Shown: positions 32,743 to 41,036, counted from the stretch's first letter. The stretch is DNA of 41,036 bases from an uncultured bacterium (GCA_913009335.1 CAJVXN010000018.1:1-41036); one strand, 5' to 3'. Notes: generated from the letters alone by a model not told the origin. Made by a program: numbers and translations.

Positions 32743-33441
32743 ATGGAAGATATTTTAGTTAATTTAAGTCAAAATCTGAATTTAAATTCTGGTTGGGCAT
32801 TTCTAATTGTTTTTATCAGCGGGGTTCTGGTAAGTTTTACTCCCTGTGTTTATCCGTTAATACCGATAACGGTTAGTTTTATCGGAGCAAATGCTGGGGG
32901 TTCAAGGCTTCGAGGGTTTATTTTGAGCCTGGCCTATGTTTTCGGCATAGCTGTTACATATTCTGTTTTAGGCGCAATTGCCGCTTTAGGCGGGAGGACT
33001 TTTGGTGCAATATTAAATTCAGCATCTGTTTGTTTTATTGTCGCAAATATTTTTCTAATATTAGGACTTTCAATGTGCGGGGTTTTTACTATCCCCTTAC
33101 CTAAGATATTGCGTCGAACGGATATCAAGGGGCAGGGAATTTGGCACGCGTTTTTATTGGGTCTGGTTTCCTGCTTGGTGATTAGCCCTTGCACTGCACC
33201 GGTATTGGGGTCAATCTTAGTTTATGTGGGGACAAAGCAGAATGTTTTATACGGCATGACTCTTTTATTTGTGTTTGCCTATGGGGTAGGGGCGTTGCTT
33301 ATTTTGATAGGAACGTTTACCGGATTAATTACTTCTCTTCCTAAGTCAGGAATCTGGATGGAGAGGATTAAAAAAGTTTGTGGTATAATATTAATTATAG
33401 TAGCAGAATATTTATTTATAAAAACCGGAGGATTACTGTGA
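32743..33441 (+). CDS. CcdA/DsbD-type thiol-disulfide transmembrane protein
   Basis: 232 aa with six hydrophobic segments. The two redox Cys are in SFTPCVYPLIPITVSFIGA and VISPCTAPVLGSILVY, as in the DsbD membrane domain and CcdA. It passes electrons from cytosolic thioredoxin to periplasmic partners. The next gene encodes such a partner and overlaps by GTGA. Confidence 0.94.
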   Translation: MEDILVNLSQNLNLNSGWAFLIVFISGVLVSFTPCVYPLIPITVSFIGANAGGSRLRGFILSLAYVFGIAVTYSVLGAIAALGGRTFGAILNSASVCFIVANIFLILGLSMCGVFTIPLPKILRRTDIKGQGIWHAFLLGLVSCLVISPCTAPVLGSILVYVGTKQNVLYGMTLLFVFAYGVGALLILIGTFTGLITSLPKSGIWMERIKKVCGIILIIVAEYLFIKTGGLL

Positions 33442-33953
33442 GGAAAGTAATAATTTTAGTAATATCAATTTTTTTATCATTTTGCCTTGTTCCTTATAGC
33501 ACGGCAGAAGAAAAGTCTATTAACGGAAAGGATTGCGTCTGTCCCCCGTCATTAGGCAGTGCTCCGAATTTTAACTTAAAAAATATTGAAGGCAAAAAGG
33601 TGAAGTTGTCGGATTATAGAGGTAAGGGTGTAATTATATTTTTTTGGGCAACCTGGTGTACGATATGCCAAAGGCATATAGGAGAATTAAATGAAGTCTA
33701 TGAAGGATTGAAAAAAGAAGGCGTGGAATTGATCTCTATTGCTGTCGGCGATACCGCTAGAAAAGTTAAACGTTATATGCGTAATAATCCAATTGAGTTT
33801 CCCGTTCTTCTTGATACAAGAGAAGATGTTAGTCAGTCTTATGTAGTTGTGGGGGTCCCTACTTTTATTATTGTTGATCAAGCGGGCTATATTCAATTCC
33901 AGAACCATTTTTGGCCGCGTGATTATCAGCAATATTTATGTCAAATAAAATAG
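33438..33953 (+). CDS. TlpA/ResA-like thioredoxin-fold protein, exported
   Basis: 171 aa from the GTG at 33438, with GGAGGA upstream; an earlier in-frame ATG (33378) lies inside ccdA and would spoil the signal peptide. The signal sequence is residues 1-~22 (VIILVISIFLSFCLVP). The thioredoxin domain starts at APNFNLKNIEGKKVKLSDY. The active site is FFWATWCTICQRH (CTIC), and the cis-Pro is in VVGVPTFIIVD. A Cys pair CVC before the domain could be a second redox or metal site. Likely reduced by the CcdA-like protein for cytochrome maturation or disulfide reduction. Confidence 0.92.
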   Translation: MRKVIILVISIFLSFCLVPYSTAEEKSINGKDCVCPPSLGSAPNFNLKNIEGKKVKLSDYRGKGVIIFFWATWCTICQRHIGELNEVYEGLKKEGVELISIAVGDTARKVKRYMRNNPIEFPVLLDTREDVSQSYVVVGVPTFIIVDQAGYIQFQNHFWPRDYQQYLCQIK

Positions 33954-33982
33954 TTGCATAATTTTCTTGATTGTGTTATATT
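33954..33982 (+). promoter_or_regulatory. promoter of the oxidoreductase operon
   Basis: TTGCAT (33954-33959), 17 bases, TATATT (33977-33982), about 90 bases before the gamma-subunit ATG. Confidence 0.55.
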
Positions 33983-34074
33983 ATTTTTTCTTGAACCCGA
34001 ATTATGACTTTGTGTGTTTTAGTATTTGTAAAGATATCCAGATAAACTTTTAATCCAAATAAAAAGTAAATAAG

Positions 34075-34614
34075 ATGAAAGAAATTCGTATTCATGCAAG
34101 GGCGGGACAGGGCGCTATAACTACCGCGACTATTTTAGGGCAGGCTTATTTTATGGATAATAAGTTTGCTTATGCTTTTCCTCATTTCGGGGCAGCCAGG
34201 ATGGGGGCGCCAATGAATGCTTTTGTAAGGGTAGACGATGGGCCCATACGCTTGAGAAGTCAGGTAACTACACCGGATTATCTTCTTGTGGTAGATCCTA
34301 CATTAATGCGTGGTTTTGATTGTTACGCGGGGTTTAACCCAAAGGGTATCGCTGTGATAAATATGCGAGAGGGATTTGATGTTCCAAAACCGAAAGAAGG
34401 CCAGAAAATTCATCTTATTCCGGGTAATGATATTGCCTTAAAAGTAATAGGTAAGCCTTTATGTAATACAGTATTATTAGGTGCCTATGCTGCTGCTACA
34501 GGGGAGATTAAATTAGAGGGTTTAAATCAGGCGATTAAGAAACGTTTTTCAGGTAAAATAGCAGATTTGAATATCGAAGCAGCAAAGCAAGGATATGAAT
34601 ATATAAAGAAGTAA
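34075..34614 (+). CDS. 2-oxoacid:ferredoxin oxidoreductase, gamma subunit
   Basis: 179 aa. IRIHARAGQGAITTATILGQ opens the domain and HFGAARMGAPMNAFVRVDD is characteristic. GNDIALKVIGKPLCNTVLLGAYAA follows. It works with the delta, alpha and beta subunits in the next genes to oxidise pyruvate (or another 2-oxoacid) to acyl-CoA with ferredoxin as acceptor. The four-subunit form is typical of anaerobes. Pyruvate is the default guess. Confidence 0.93.
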   Translation: MKEIRIHARAGQGAITTATILGQAYFMDNKFAYAFPHFGAARMGAPMNAFVRVDDGPIRLRSQVTTPDYLLVVDPTLMRGFDCYAGFNPKGIAVINMREGFDVPKPKEGQKIHLIPGNDIALKVIGKPLCNTVLLGAYAAATGEIKLEGLNQAIKKRFSGKIADLNIEAAKQGYEYIKK

Positions 34615-34623
34615 TAAAAGACT

Positions 34624-34884
34624 ATGAAAGCTAAAGATATAGGAATAGCAAAACCGGGATCAAGCAAGGCTAATAAGACAGGATCCTGGCGCATTGAATC
34701 AAGGCCTAAATTTTTGCAAAAAGACTGTATTGCATGCAATATGTGCTTATTGATTTGTCCTGAAGGGTGTATTACGGGCAAGGAAAAGAATGGTTATATT
34801 TGTGACTACGCGTATTGTAAAGGGTGTGGTAATTGTGCTGTGATATGCCCTAAAGATGATATTGACATGATAAGAGAAGAATAA
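34624..34884 (+). CDS. 2-oxoacid:ferredoxin oxidoreductase, delta (ferredoxin) subunit
   Basis: 86 aa with two [4Fe-4S] motifs: CIACNMCLLICPEGC and CKGCGNCAVICP. The N-terminal GSWRIESRPKFLQKDC is typical of the PorD/VorD subunit. It carries electrons from the TPP-linked site to ferredoxin. It begins 9 bases after the gamma gene. Confidence 0.94.
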   Translation: MKAKDIGIAKPGSSKANKTGSWRIESRPKFLQKDCIACNMCLLICPEGCITGKEKNGYICDYAYCKGCGNCAVICPKDDIDMIREE

Positions 34885-34919
34885 GCCAGCCTTCGGTTGG
34901 AGTAAGACAGTTAACAGCG

Positions 34920-34987
34920 TACAGTTTACAGTGGTAACGCAAGATAAGACTTACGGATTTTTAAAATATTTTTTACTGTAAACAGTA
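34920..34987 (+). repeat. intergenic inverted repeat within the operon
   Basis: TACAGTTTACAGT (34920-34932) and ACTGTAAACAGTA (34975-34987) match at 12 of 13 positions. A smaller CCAGCC-TTCG-GTTGG hairpin is at 34886-34900. No T tract follows the main repeat; the alpha gene starts 31 bases later. Confidence 0.6.
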
Positions 34988-35018
34988 AACATTAAACTTC
35001 TGAACGCAGTGAGGATAA

Positions 35019-36191
35019 ATGAAGCAATTTATTGAAGGATCACAAGCAGTTGCGCAAGTTGTTAAATTATGTAGGCCGGGAGTAATATCAGCTTATCCGA
35101 TTACTCCTCAAACACACATCGTAGAAGGCCTGGCAAAAATAGTAGCTAACGGAGAATTAAAAGCTGAGTTTGTTAATGTAGAGAGTGAGCATTCGGCAGC
35201 CTCACTTGTTTTAGGTTCTGTAGCAAGCGGCGTGCGGTCATTCACTGCTACAAGTTCTCAGGGATTCCTTTTAATGATCGAGGTATTATTTAATATCGCC
35301 GGCATGAGACTTCCTTTAGTTATGACATGCGCTAATAGGGCGATTTCTGCTCCTTTAAGCATATGGAACGACCAGCAGGATTCGATGACTGCCAGAGATA
35401 GCGGTTGGATACAGCTTTACGCGGAAAATAATCAAGAGGCAGCTGATTTGCATATTCAGGCATATCGTATATCTGAAGATAAGGATATCTCTCTTCCGGT
35501 TATGGTTTGTATGGATGGTTTTATTCTAACCCATGGTGCAGAGGTTGTAGATTTACCGGATCAGTCAGAAGTTGATAAATTTTTACCACCTTTTAAATTA
35601 GAGAATAAACTTGACGTAGAAGACCCTAAAACATTAGGCGCGTTTGCTGATCCGTCATATTATACGGAAGCAAGATATGGGATACAGGTTGCCAATAGCA
35701 ATGCTTTAGAGATAATCCCGAAAGTATCCGATGAATTTAAGAAAATATTTGGTAGAGCTACCGGAGGATTAGTCGAAGGATACAAGTTAGAGGATGCAGA
35801 GCAGGTAATAGTTGCTATGGGTTCTATCGTGGGGACTATTAAAGAAACCGTGGATGAGCTAAGAGCCGAAGGTAAAAAAGTAGGTGTTTTAAAAATTATT
35901 ACTTACCGGCCGTTTCCTGTGGATGCGATATATGAGGCGCTAAAGGATGTAAGAGAGGTAGCCGTTTTAGAAAAAGCTGTTTCTATGGGGTATGCCGGTC
36001 CGTTATATGCAGATTTAAAATCTGCGATTTCTTGTAAATCAAAGATAAATAAAATAAGTGGTTTTGTTATTGGTTTAGGCGGAAGAGATATTACAAAAGA
36101 TTCAATACGCCAAGTCTATAGTTTGTTATCCGGTGAAGAGGTAAGGTGTGAATTTATCGGATTAGACCCTTCCTTCGAAGGGAATGGGTAA
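35019..36191 (+). CDS. 2-oxoacid:ferredoxin oxidoreductase, alpha subunit
   Basis: 390 aa. Pyrimidine-binding half of the TPP site: GVISAYPITPQTHIVEGLA and the Glu in FVNVESEHSAASLVLGSV. FTATSSQGFLLMIEVLFNIA and SDSMTARDSGW-like residues (printed QQDSMTARDSGWI) follow. The C-terminal transketolase-like domain has VGVLKIITYRPFP and AVLEKAVSMGYAGPLYADL. Full length. Confidence 0.94.
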   Translation: MKQFIEGSQAVAQVVKLCRPGVISAYPITPQTHIVEGLAKIVANGELKAEFVNVESEHSAASLVLGSVASGVRSFTATSSQGFLLMIEVLFNIAGMRLPLVMTCANRAISAPLSIWNDQQDSMTARDSGWIQLYAENNQEAADLHIQAYRISEDKDISLPVMVCMDGFILTHGAEVVDLPDQSEVDKFLPPFKLENKLDVEDPKTLGAFADPSYYTEARYGIQVANSNALEIIPKVSDEFKKIFGRATGGLVEGYKLEDAEQVIVAMGSIVGTIKETVDELRAEGKKVGVLKIITYRPFPVDAIYEALKDVREVAVLEKAVSMGYAGPLYADLKSAISCKSKINKISGFVIGLGGRDITKDSIRQVYSLLSGEEVRCEFIGLDPSFEGNG

Positions 36192-36238
36192 GGTCTATCC
36201 TTGTAGGATTAAAGAATAGTTAATTCGGAGAAAAAGAT

Positions 36239-37108
36239 ATGGCAACTTTATTTAGCCCGGGACATACAGCCTGCGCAGGATGCGGGCAGGCAATTGCCGC
36301 GCGTCTGGTGGTAGATACTGCAGGGCCGAATACAATTATCGCTAATAATACAGGGTGTCTTGAGGTTTTCTCGACTAAATATCCTGAGTCTTCTTGGGGA
36401 GTGCCCTGGATACATTCTTTATTTGAGAATGCCGCAGCAGTAGCTTCAGGAGTTGAAGCCGCGCTAAAATATTTAGGTAAAAAAGAAAATATAAATGTTA
36501 TCGCTCAAGCCGGAGACGGAGGAACAGGCGATATAGGACTTCAGGCTCTTTCAGGTATGTGGGAAAGAGGACATGATATTCTTTATGTTTGTTATGATAA
36601 TGAAGCCTATATGAATACGGGTATACAGCGTAGCGGATTAACGCCTTATGAGTCTAATACTACTACTAGTCCTCCGGGTAAAGTTTCTTTAGGGAATACT
36701 CGTCCTAAAAAGCCTATGCCTGAAATAGCTGCGGCTCATAATCTTGCCTATGTTGCAACTTCATCGGCAGGTTTTCCCAGAGATGTGCAGAAGAAAGTAA
36801 AAAAGGCCTTAAGTATTAAAGGCCCGAAATATCTCCAGATACATGTTCCTTGTCCTTTAGGATGGAGACATATACCGGGTGCGACCTTAGATATTGCAAA
36901 GTTGGCAGTTGATTGCGGACTCTACCCTTTGATTGAGTATGAATTTGGCAAGTTAACACAGGTAAGAAAAATAGTAAAGCCTAAACCGGTAGAAGAATAT
37001 TTAAAATCCCAGGGGAGATTTAAACATATTGTAAATTTACCGGAAGAAATAAAAGTAATTCAGGAAATCGCGAATAATAATATTGAAAAATACGGGCTTA
37101 TAAAATAG
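36239..37108 (+). CDS. 2-oxoacid:ferredoxin oxidoreductase, beta subunit
   Basis: 289 aa. Pyrophosphate half of the TPP site. FSPGHTACAGCGQAIAARLV starts it, with a CxxC pair for the cluster near TPP. The TPP motif is AQAGDGGTGDIGLQALSGMWERG then CYDNEAYMNTGIQRSG (quoted in parts of 20 or fewer: AQAGDGGTGDIGLQALSG). HVPCPLGWRHIPG is the C-terminal Cys segment. A ferredoxin follows after 30 bases. Confidence 0.94.
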   Translation: MATLFSPGHTACAGCGQAIAARLVVDTAGPNTIIANNTGCLEVFSTKYPESSWGVPWIHSLFENAAAVASGVEAALKYLGKKENINVIAQAGDGGTGDIGLQALSGMWERGHDILYVCYDNEAYMNTGIQRSGLTPYESNTTTSPPGKVSLGNTRPKKPMPEIAAAHNLAYVATSSAGFPRDVQKKVKKALSIKGPKYLQIHVPCPLGWRHIPGATLDIAKLAVDCGLYPLIEYEFGKLTQVRKIVKPKPVEEYLKSQGRFKHIVNLPEEIKVIQEIANNNIEKYGLIK

Positions 37109-37138
37109 AGCCTGTAAGTTTTTAAGGAGGTAGAAATA

Positions 37139-37321
37139 ATGGCAAAGGTAATAGTAGATGCCGAAACTTGTGTAGGGTGCGGATTGTGCGAGCAAAATTG
37201 TCCTGAAGTTTTTGAAATGAAAGACGACGGCATTGCTTATGTAAAAGCAAATGAATGTTCTAGTTGCGATTTAGGAGAAGTAGTAAGTCAGTGTCCTGTT
37301 GATGCAATTAAAGTAGAGTAA
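37139..37321 (+). CDS. ferredoxin, single [4Fe-4S] type
   Basis: 60 aa. CVGCGLCEQNCPEVF provides three ligands plus the Cys before Pro; QCPVDAIKVE provides the distal Cys, with a CSSC pair between. This matches monocluster ferredoxins of anaerobes. It is placed to accept electrons from the oxidoreductase. Its GGAGGT ribosome site is strong, consistent with high expression. Confidence 0.93.
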   Translation: MAKVIVDAETCVGCGLCEQNCPEVFEMKDDGIAYVKANECSSCDLGEVVSQCPVDAIKVE

Positions 37322-37355
37322 TTTTTTAGTTATAGAAAGAATAGAGGCATAAATC

Positions 37356-37390
37356 AACCACGGCTGCAAAGAATAGCAGCCGTGGTTTTT
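37356..37390 (+). terminator. intrinsic terminator of the oxidoreductase operon
   Basis: A perfect 12-bp stem, AACCACGGCTGC with GCAGCCGTGGTT, loop AAAGAATA, then a T tract. The group II intron begins 3 bases beyond the T tract. Confidence 0.92.
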
Positions 37391-37393
37391 ATT

Positions 37394-39311
37394 GTGCGCC
37401 CAGCATGGGCGTTTGCTAGTCGGTGAAAGACCGATATGGGGGTTGATAGTGCCAACCGTTAGCTTAAGACAAGGGTGTCCATCGTGAGGTGGAATCTGAA
37501 GGAAGTCGGCAGCAAAGCTCCGGTCTGAGGAACACGAACTGCATATAAGGCATATACCTGTTGGGTGAATTTGCAATACAAAACAAAAGCCCTAAACTAT
37601 TCGAAACAGGTGATGTAAATGCAGCGGATATATGGAGTGAAAGTAAGCGTTTTTACCTGGGGAGGTCTGAGTGATATGCCGCGGACATAGAATTAGTGGC
37701 GGCAAATCATATAGCGATGTATGGCTGAACACTCAGAAGTCAGCAGAGGTCATAGTATTCGCCAAGAAGTGTGGCGGAGAAGGACTGAACGATAAGAGGT
37801 TTCCAGAATTTGAAGGACACGGAGAAATATGGAAAAAGCAGACAACTTCAAAAATAATAATGGAGGCTACCTGCAGGAGACAAGAGTGGAACTCGGAGGC
37901 AATGCAGGAGCGCGGAGTACTTCTTCCACGTCCGAGAATAAAGGAAACGATGGTAATGAGTATGTCGAAGGATTGCTTGAGAAGATACTTGACCATAACA
38001 ATATGAGTTTTGCATATAAGAAGGTCAGGGCAAACAAAGGAAGCCCCGGAGTAGACGGAATGACAGTAGATGAACTTCACCTATTCCTAAAACAAAACGG
38101 CAGCCAAATCAAGCAATCAATACGGGAGGGGACGTACCGTCCCAAGTCTGTCAGGAGGGTAGAAATACCAAAACCTGACGGGGGAAAAAGGCTGCTGGGA
38201 ATACCTACGGTGCTTGACAGAGTAGTACAGCAAGCAGTAGCTCAAGTTTTAAGTCCGATATACGAAAAGGAGTTTTCCGGGAACAGCTATGGGTTCAGAC
38301 CAAACAGGAATGCGCACCAAGCAGTGAAGAAGTGTAAGGAATATATAGAAGCAGGATACAAGTGGACGGTTGACATAGACCTTGCGAAATACTTTGATAC
38401 TGTAAATCATGATAAATTCATGAGACTGCTGTCAGAAACAATAAAAGACAGTAGGGTATTATCCTTAATAAGAAAATACCTGCAATCAGGAGTTATGATT
38501 AATGGTGTGGTTATGGAAACAGAGGAAGGAACGCCGCAAGGCGGGAATCTGTCGCCATTGTTAAGCAACATCATGCTGAACGAGCTGGATAAGGAACTCA
38601 CAAAAAGAGGCTTAAAATTCTGTCGTTATGCTGATGACTGTAACATATACGTCAAAAGCAGAAAAGCGGCAGAGAGGGTTATGACAAGTATTACGAGGTT
38701 TATTGAGGAAAAGCTTAAGCTTAAAGTCAATAAAGACAAGAGTGCCGTAGAGAGACCGTGGAAGTTGAAATTCTTAGGGTTCTCATTCTACTACAAAAAG
38801 GATGGGATAGGCATACGAGTACACCCAAAGCCTGTTGAGAAGTTAAAGCGAAAACTGAAAGAAATAACAGGCAGAAACAATGCAATGAGTATGAGGCAAA
38901 GAATGTTAAGGCTAAAACAGGTAATAACAGGATGGGTCAATTACTTTGGTATCGCTGATATGGGTAGACTTGTAAAATCATTGGATGAATGGCTCAGAAG
39001 AAGGATAAGAATGTGTTTTTGGAAGCAGTGGAAGAAAATCAAAACCAAATATGACAATCTTGTTAGGCTTGGTATTGTGGATTCTAAAGCTTGGGAGTTC
39101 GCAAACACAAGAAAAGGCTATTGGAGAGTATCTCATAGCCCAATTCTTTCGAGAACGTTTACCAATCAATTCCTAAAGAAAATAGGACTTCCATCAATAG
39201 CGGAAAGATATTCATTAGCACATTAATTTTATCGAACCGCCGTATGCCGGACGGCTTGTACGGTGGTGTGAGAGGACGGGAATTAAAATAATTGATTCCC
39301 TCCTACTCGAT
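37394..39311 (+). mobile_element. group IIC intron
   Basis: The 5' end, GTGCGCCCAGCATGGGCG, fits the GUGYG boundary. Domain V is at 39236-39267 (ACCGCCGTATGCC...GGTACGG-type stem), with the catalytic triad CGC at 39238-39240, the form found in IIC introns. Domain VI follows, with a bulged-A stem around GGGAATTA/TGATTCCC, and the 3' boundary is about CTACTCGAT. It lies straight after a terminator hairpin, the usual IIC target. The exact 3' base is estimated. Confidence 0.88.
37829..39226 (+). CDS. ltrA: group II intron reverse transcriptase/maturase
   Basis: 465 aa in intron domain IV. Reverse transcriptase blocks: NKGSPGVDGMTVDEL, RRVEIPKPDGGKRLLGIPTV, FSGNSYGFRPNRNAHQAVKK, VDIDLAKYFDTVNHD, EEGTPQGGNLSPLLSNIML and the active site FCRYADDCNIYV. 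The maturase domain has VITGWVNYFGIADM and RRIRMCFWKQWKKI. There is no HNH endonuclease, as expected for class C. The frame is intact, so the intron may be mobile. Confidence 0.96.
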   Translation: MEKADNFKNNNGGYLQETRVELGGNAGARSTSSTSENKGNDGNEYVEGLLEKILDHNNMSFAYKKVRANKGSPGVDGMTVDELHLFLKQNGSQIKQSIREGTYRPKSVRRVEIPKPDGGKRLLGIPTVLDRVVQQAVAQVLSPIYEKEFSGNSYGFRPNRNAHQAVKKCKEYIEAGYKWTVDIDLAKYFDTVNHDKFMRLLSETIKDSRVLSLIRKYLQSGVMINGVVMETEEGTPQGGNLSPLLSNIMLNELDKELTKRGLKFCRYADDCNIYVKSRKAAERVMTSITRFIEEKLKLKVNKDKSAVERPWKLKFLGFSFYYKKDGIGIRVHPKPVEKLKRKLKEITGRNNAMSMRQRMLRLKQVITGWVNYFGIADMGRLVKSLDEWLRRRIRMCFWKQWKKIKTKYDNLVRLGIVDSKAWEFANTRKGYWRVSHSPILSRTFTNQFLKKIGLPSIAERYSLAH

Positions 39312-39335
39312 TGTAGGGATAAATTAAGGTTAATT

Positions 39336-40796
39336 TTAATTCTCGGGGATGTAGCTTATGAGATTTGCCTTAGCTTTCAGGTCTTTTAGAAATAAGTTAA
39401 ATGATTCTTGTTTTTTGCGGATAAGTAATTTATCTTTAAATTCTTCTTTTTCCTCTTCGAATTTTTCCTTATCGATTTTTACTAATTGATTAAGCTTTAA
39501 TATGAAAAATCCTTTATCGGTCTCGACTACTTCGCTGATTTTACCTTCGTCTAAAGCGAAAGCAATATTGGAGAATTCTTTGGATATGCCTATTTCTTCT
39601 ATGTAGGCATCACGCTTAAATAATGGCGTTTGTTTTATCTCAAATCCCAGACCTTTGGCTAACTTTGTGAAATTAGCTTTCGGATTATTCTGATATTTCT
39701 CTGTTAACTTTGTAAAAATACTTTTAGATTTTTCCCTTGCGATTATCTTAATTTTATCTTTGGTAAGTATATTTTTTATTTCTTCGTTTACTTCGTCAAT
39801 TTCAGGAATGTAAGTTTCTTTTTTTTCTTTTAACCTTAAGATGTATATTCCTTTTGCAGTATCTATTGGTTGACTGATGCTTTTTTCTGTCAAACTAAAG
39901 GCCGCTGAGCTGAATTCATTTGACCAGCCGATTTGGGGTATGGGTTGATTCTGAAAGAAAAATCCTGTTTCTTCTAAAATAAGAGATTCTTCTTTTATTA
40001 TTCTTTCAAAGTCTGAATAGTTGTTGATTTTATCTCTCAAGGCTTTGAGTTTATTCTTATTATCGATTTTATCCTGATCACTTGCCTCTTTAGGGTAATT
40101 AATTCCGGCATATTGGATATTTCTGCTTACAGGCCGGGCAAAGGTTTCTTTATTTTCTTCAAAATAGGCCTTAATTTCATTTTGTTTTATTTTTTCCTGG
40201 GTAGAATAGTCTTGGGGTGAGATTAATATATAATTGATTTTTACCTGTTCGTTTTCATTTCTGTATTTATCTTCTAGTTCCTTATCGTTGATATTTGCTT
40301 TTTCGGTTATTTTATCGTAAAGCTTAGATATTTTGAACGTATCGCGTAGATTTTCTTCAAAGGCGCGAGCTGAAACCCTAAAGACATAGTGTAAGATATA
40401 TTCATAAAATTTTTGGCTGAATTTACCATTTTCCTGGAAAATGGGCATTGTTTGTATTGTTGAGATGACTTCCTCGTCAGGGATTTTTATTTTTCTTTTA
40501 TTTGCTTCAATAATTAAGAGGATTCTGTGCCATGCTTGCTGGTTTAATCCTAGGTATTTTTCAAGTTTCGCGAAATTGTCCCCATATCGCAATATCGCCT
40601 GATTTCTTACGGCGGCATAAGAATCCTTATAATCTTGCAGACTTATTTTTTTACCGAAGATCTTTCCCGCGTGACCGACTTTTTTATCTCTTATACTGCT
40701 ACTTGCACCCCAAAATACAAAGGCTGGTATAATAACTATCGCTAGAACCCATAGGATTCTTTTTGCTGTTTTACGCTGACGTAATTGTTTGAGCAT
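39336..40796 (-). CDS. PpiD/SurA-like periplasmic peptidyl-prolyl isomerase
   Basis: 486 aa. A short basic cytosolic N-terminus leads into one membrane anchor, residues ~15-33 (ILWVLAIVIIPAFVFWG). Residues ~35-200 resemble the SurA N-terminal chaperone region. Two parvulin-like segments follow: IGWSNEFSSAAFSLTEKSIS with GIYILRLKEKKE, and a second with SKEFSNIAFALDEGKISEVV and GFFILKLNQLV. It would assist outer-membrane protein folding, implying a diderm envelope. It is convergent with the group II intron. Confidence 0.88.
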   Translation of the reverse strand: MLKQLRQRKTAKRILWVLAIVIIPAFVFWGASSSIRDKKVGHAGKIFGKKISLQDYKDSYAAVRNQAILRYGDNFAKLEKYLGLNQQAWHRILLIIEANKRKIKIPDEEVISTIQTMPIFQENGKFSQKFYEYILHYVFRVSARAFEENLRDTFKISKLYDKITEKANINDKELEDKYRNENEQVKINYILISPQDYSTQEKIKQNEIKAYFEENKETFARPVSRNIQYAGINYPKEASDQDKIDNKNKLKALRDKINNYSDFERIIKEESLILEETGFFFQNQPIPQIGWSNEFSSAAFSLTEKSISQPIDTAKGIYILRLKEKKETYIPEIDEVNEEIKNILTKDKIKIIAREKSKSIFTKLTEKYQNNPKANFTKLAKGLGFEIKQTPLFKRDAYIEEIGISKEFSNIAFALDEGKISEVVETDKGFFILKLNQLVKIDKEKFEEEKEEFKDKLLIRKKQESFNLFLKDLKAKANLISYIPEN

Positions 40797-40922
40797 TGTA
40801 TTACCTTTCGTGATTTTATGAGGTTTATATGTTTATAACCTTTTATTATTGTGTATGTTTTGTGCATACATAATACAAAAAAGAGGCAGAAGGGTCAATA
40901 TATATTTTTCTGTCATCCCAAT

Positions 40923-41024
40923 ATGATAATGTCCTATTATGCCAATTTAGAAATGTCCTATTCAAAAGTTGCTATAATAGCTTCTTGCAAAGGAGGTTTT
41001 TATGGCAGGAAAGGACATTATCAT
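40923..41024 (+). repeat. inverted repeat around the start of the rightmost gene
   Basis: ATGATAATGTCCT (40923-40935) is complementary to AGGACATTATCAT (41012-41024). ATGTCCTATT also recurs directly at 40952. This looks like the end of an insertion sequence. Between 40797 and 40922 only a small GTATG/CATAC hairpin is seen. Confidence 0.65.
40970..40978 (+). promoter_or_regulatory. extended -10 promoter of the rightmost gene
   Basis: TGCTATAAT, a perfect extended -10, about 24 bases upstream of the ATG; no clear -35 is seen. Confidence 0.55.
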
Positions 41025-41036
41025 GGCTACGCAGGA
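41002..41036 (+). CDS. start of a transposase gene, cut by the window edge
   Basis: Only about 11 residues (MAGKDIIMATQ) are visible. AAGGAGG lies 7 bases upstream. The opening words resemble the start of ISNCY-type transposases, and the flanking inverted repeat supports an insertion sequence. Too short for a firm family call. Confidence 0.5.
   Translation, partial: MAGKDIIMATQ

Noticed and set aside
33378-33437. Upstream ATG for the TlpA-like gene
   Set aside because: It lies inside ccdA and would put about 20 polar residues before a normal signal peptide; GTG at 33438 has a good ribosome site.
37671-38006. Separate 111-aa gene inside the group II intron
   Set aside because: It overlaps the start of the maturase in another frame and shows no recognisable protein features; it lies in structured intron RNA.

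Overview
The window looks like chromosomal sequence from an uncultivated, AT-rich, probably anaerobic diderm bacterium. A member of Omnitrophota is my best guess from gene content and style; this is inference, as there is no marker rRNA here. Pointers are a four-subunit 2-oxoacid:ferredoxin oxidoreductase with a partner ferredoxin, a PpiD/SurA-type periplasmic chaperone, a lipoprotein, a PurS-PurS-PurL fusion, and many intergenic palindromes.

Layout. (1) 1-2610: enolase, an FtsB/DivIC-like protein, then an initiator tRNA-fMet split by a group I intron. The intron encodes a PD-(D/E)XK homing endonuclease. (2) 2611-6514: an accessory island bounded by the intact tRNA-fMet and by a second, truncated copy of the tRNA-fMet 3' part. 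It holds a HEPN-domain protein coupled to a small Cas2-like protein (framed by two copies of a ~48-bp repeat), a truncated KAP-type NTPase, a RAYT (REP-associated tyrosine) transposase, an IS3 remnant and a small zinc-ribbon membrane protein. (3) 6515-8853: a sodium-dependent neurotransmitter-symporter-family transporter and a membrane protein with a TrkA-C-like domain. (4) 8890-19971: a purine cluster purB-purC-purSSL-LOG-purQ-purF-purM-purD-purE. (5) 20047-24183: a TsaC/arginine-phosphatase fusion, rpiB, glyA, dCMP deaminase, nrdR and a bifunctional-nuclease-family gene. (6) 24185-33953: a MITE-like element, CCA-adding enzyme, macro/Nudix fusion, rtcA, a lysine-tailed EF-Tu-domain-2 protein, a TtcA-like enzyme, a lipoprotein, rmuC, yggU, pgeF, a flavodoxin, cutA and a CcdA/TlpA pair. 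(7) 33954-37390: the oxidoreductase operon and its terminator. (8) 37394-39311: a group IIC intron placed directly after that terminator. (9) ppiD-like gene on the minus strand, then the start of an insertion sequence running out of the window.

How the genes fit together. Most purine steps from PRPP to SAICAR, plus PurB, are present; purN, purH and purK are not seen. glyA (one-carbon units), rpiB (ribose phosphate), dCMP deaminase and nrdR (dNTP supply) follow naturally. The 24-29 kb cluster is RNA-centred: CCA addition, RNA 3'-phosphate cyclisation and tRNA thiolation. CcdA and the thioredoxin-like protein form a periplasmic thiol relay.

The most distinctive features are the split initiator tRNA whose homing endonuclease starts 2 nt inside the intron, the HEPN/Cas2-like pair, and mobile or palindromic sequence inside purL and purD reading frames. 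No CRISPR array, rRNA or replication origin was seen.
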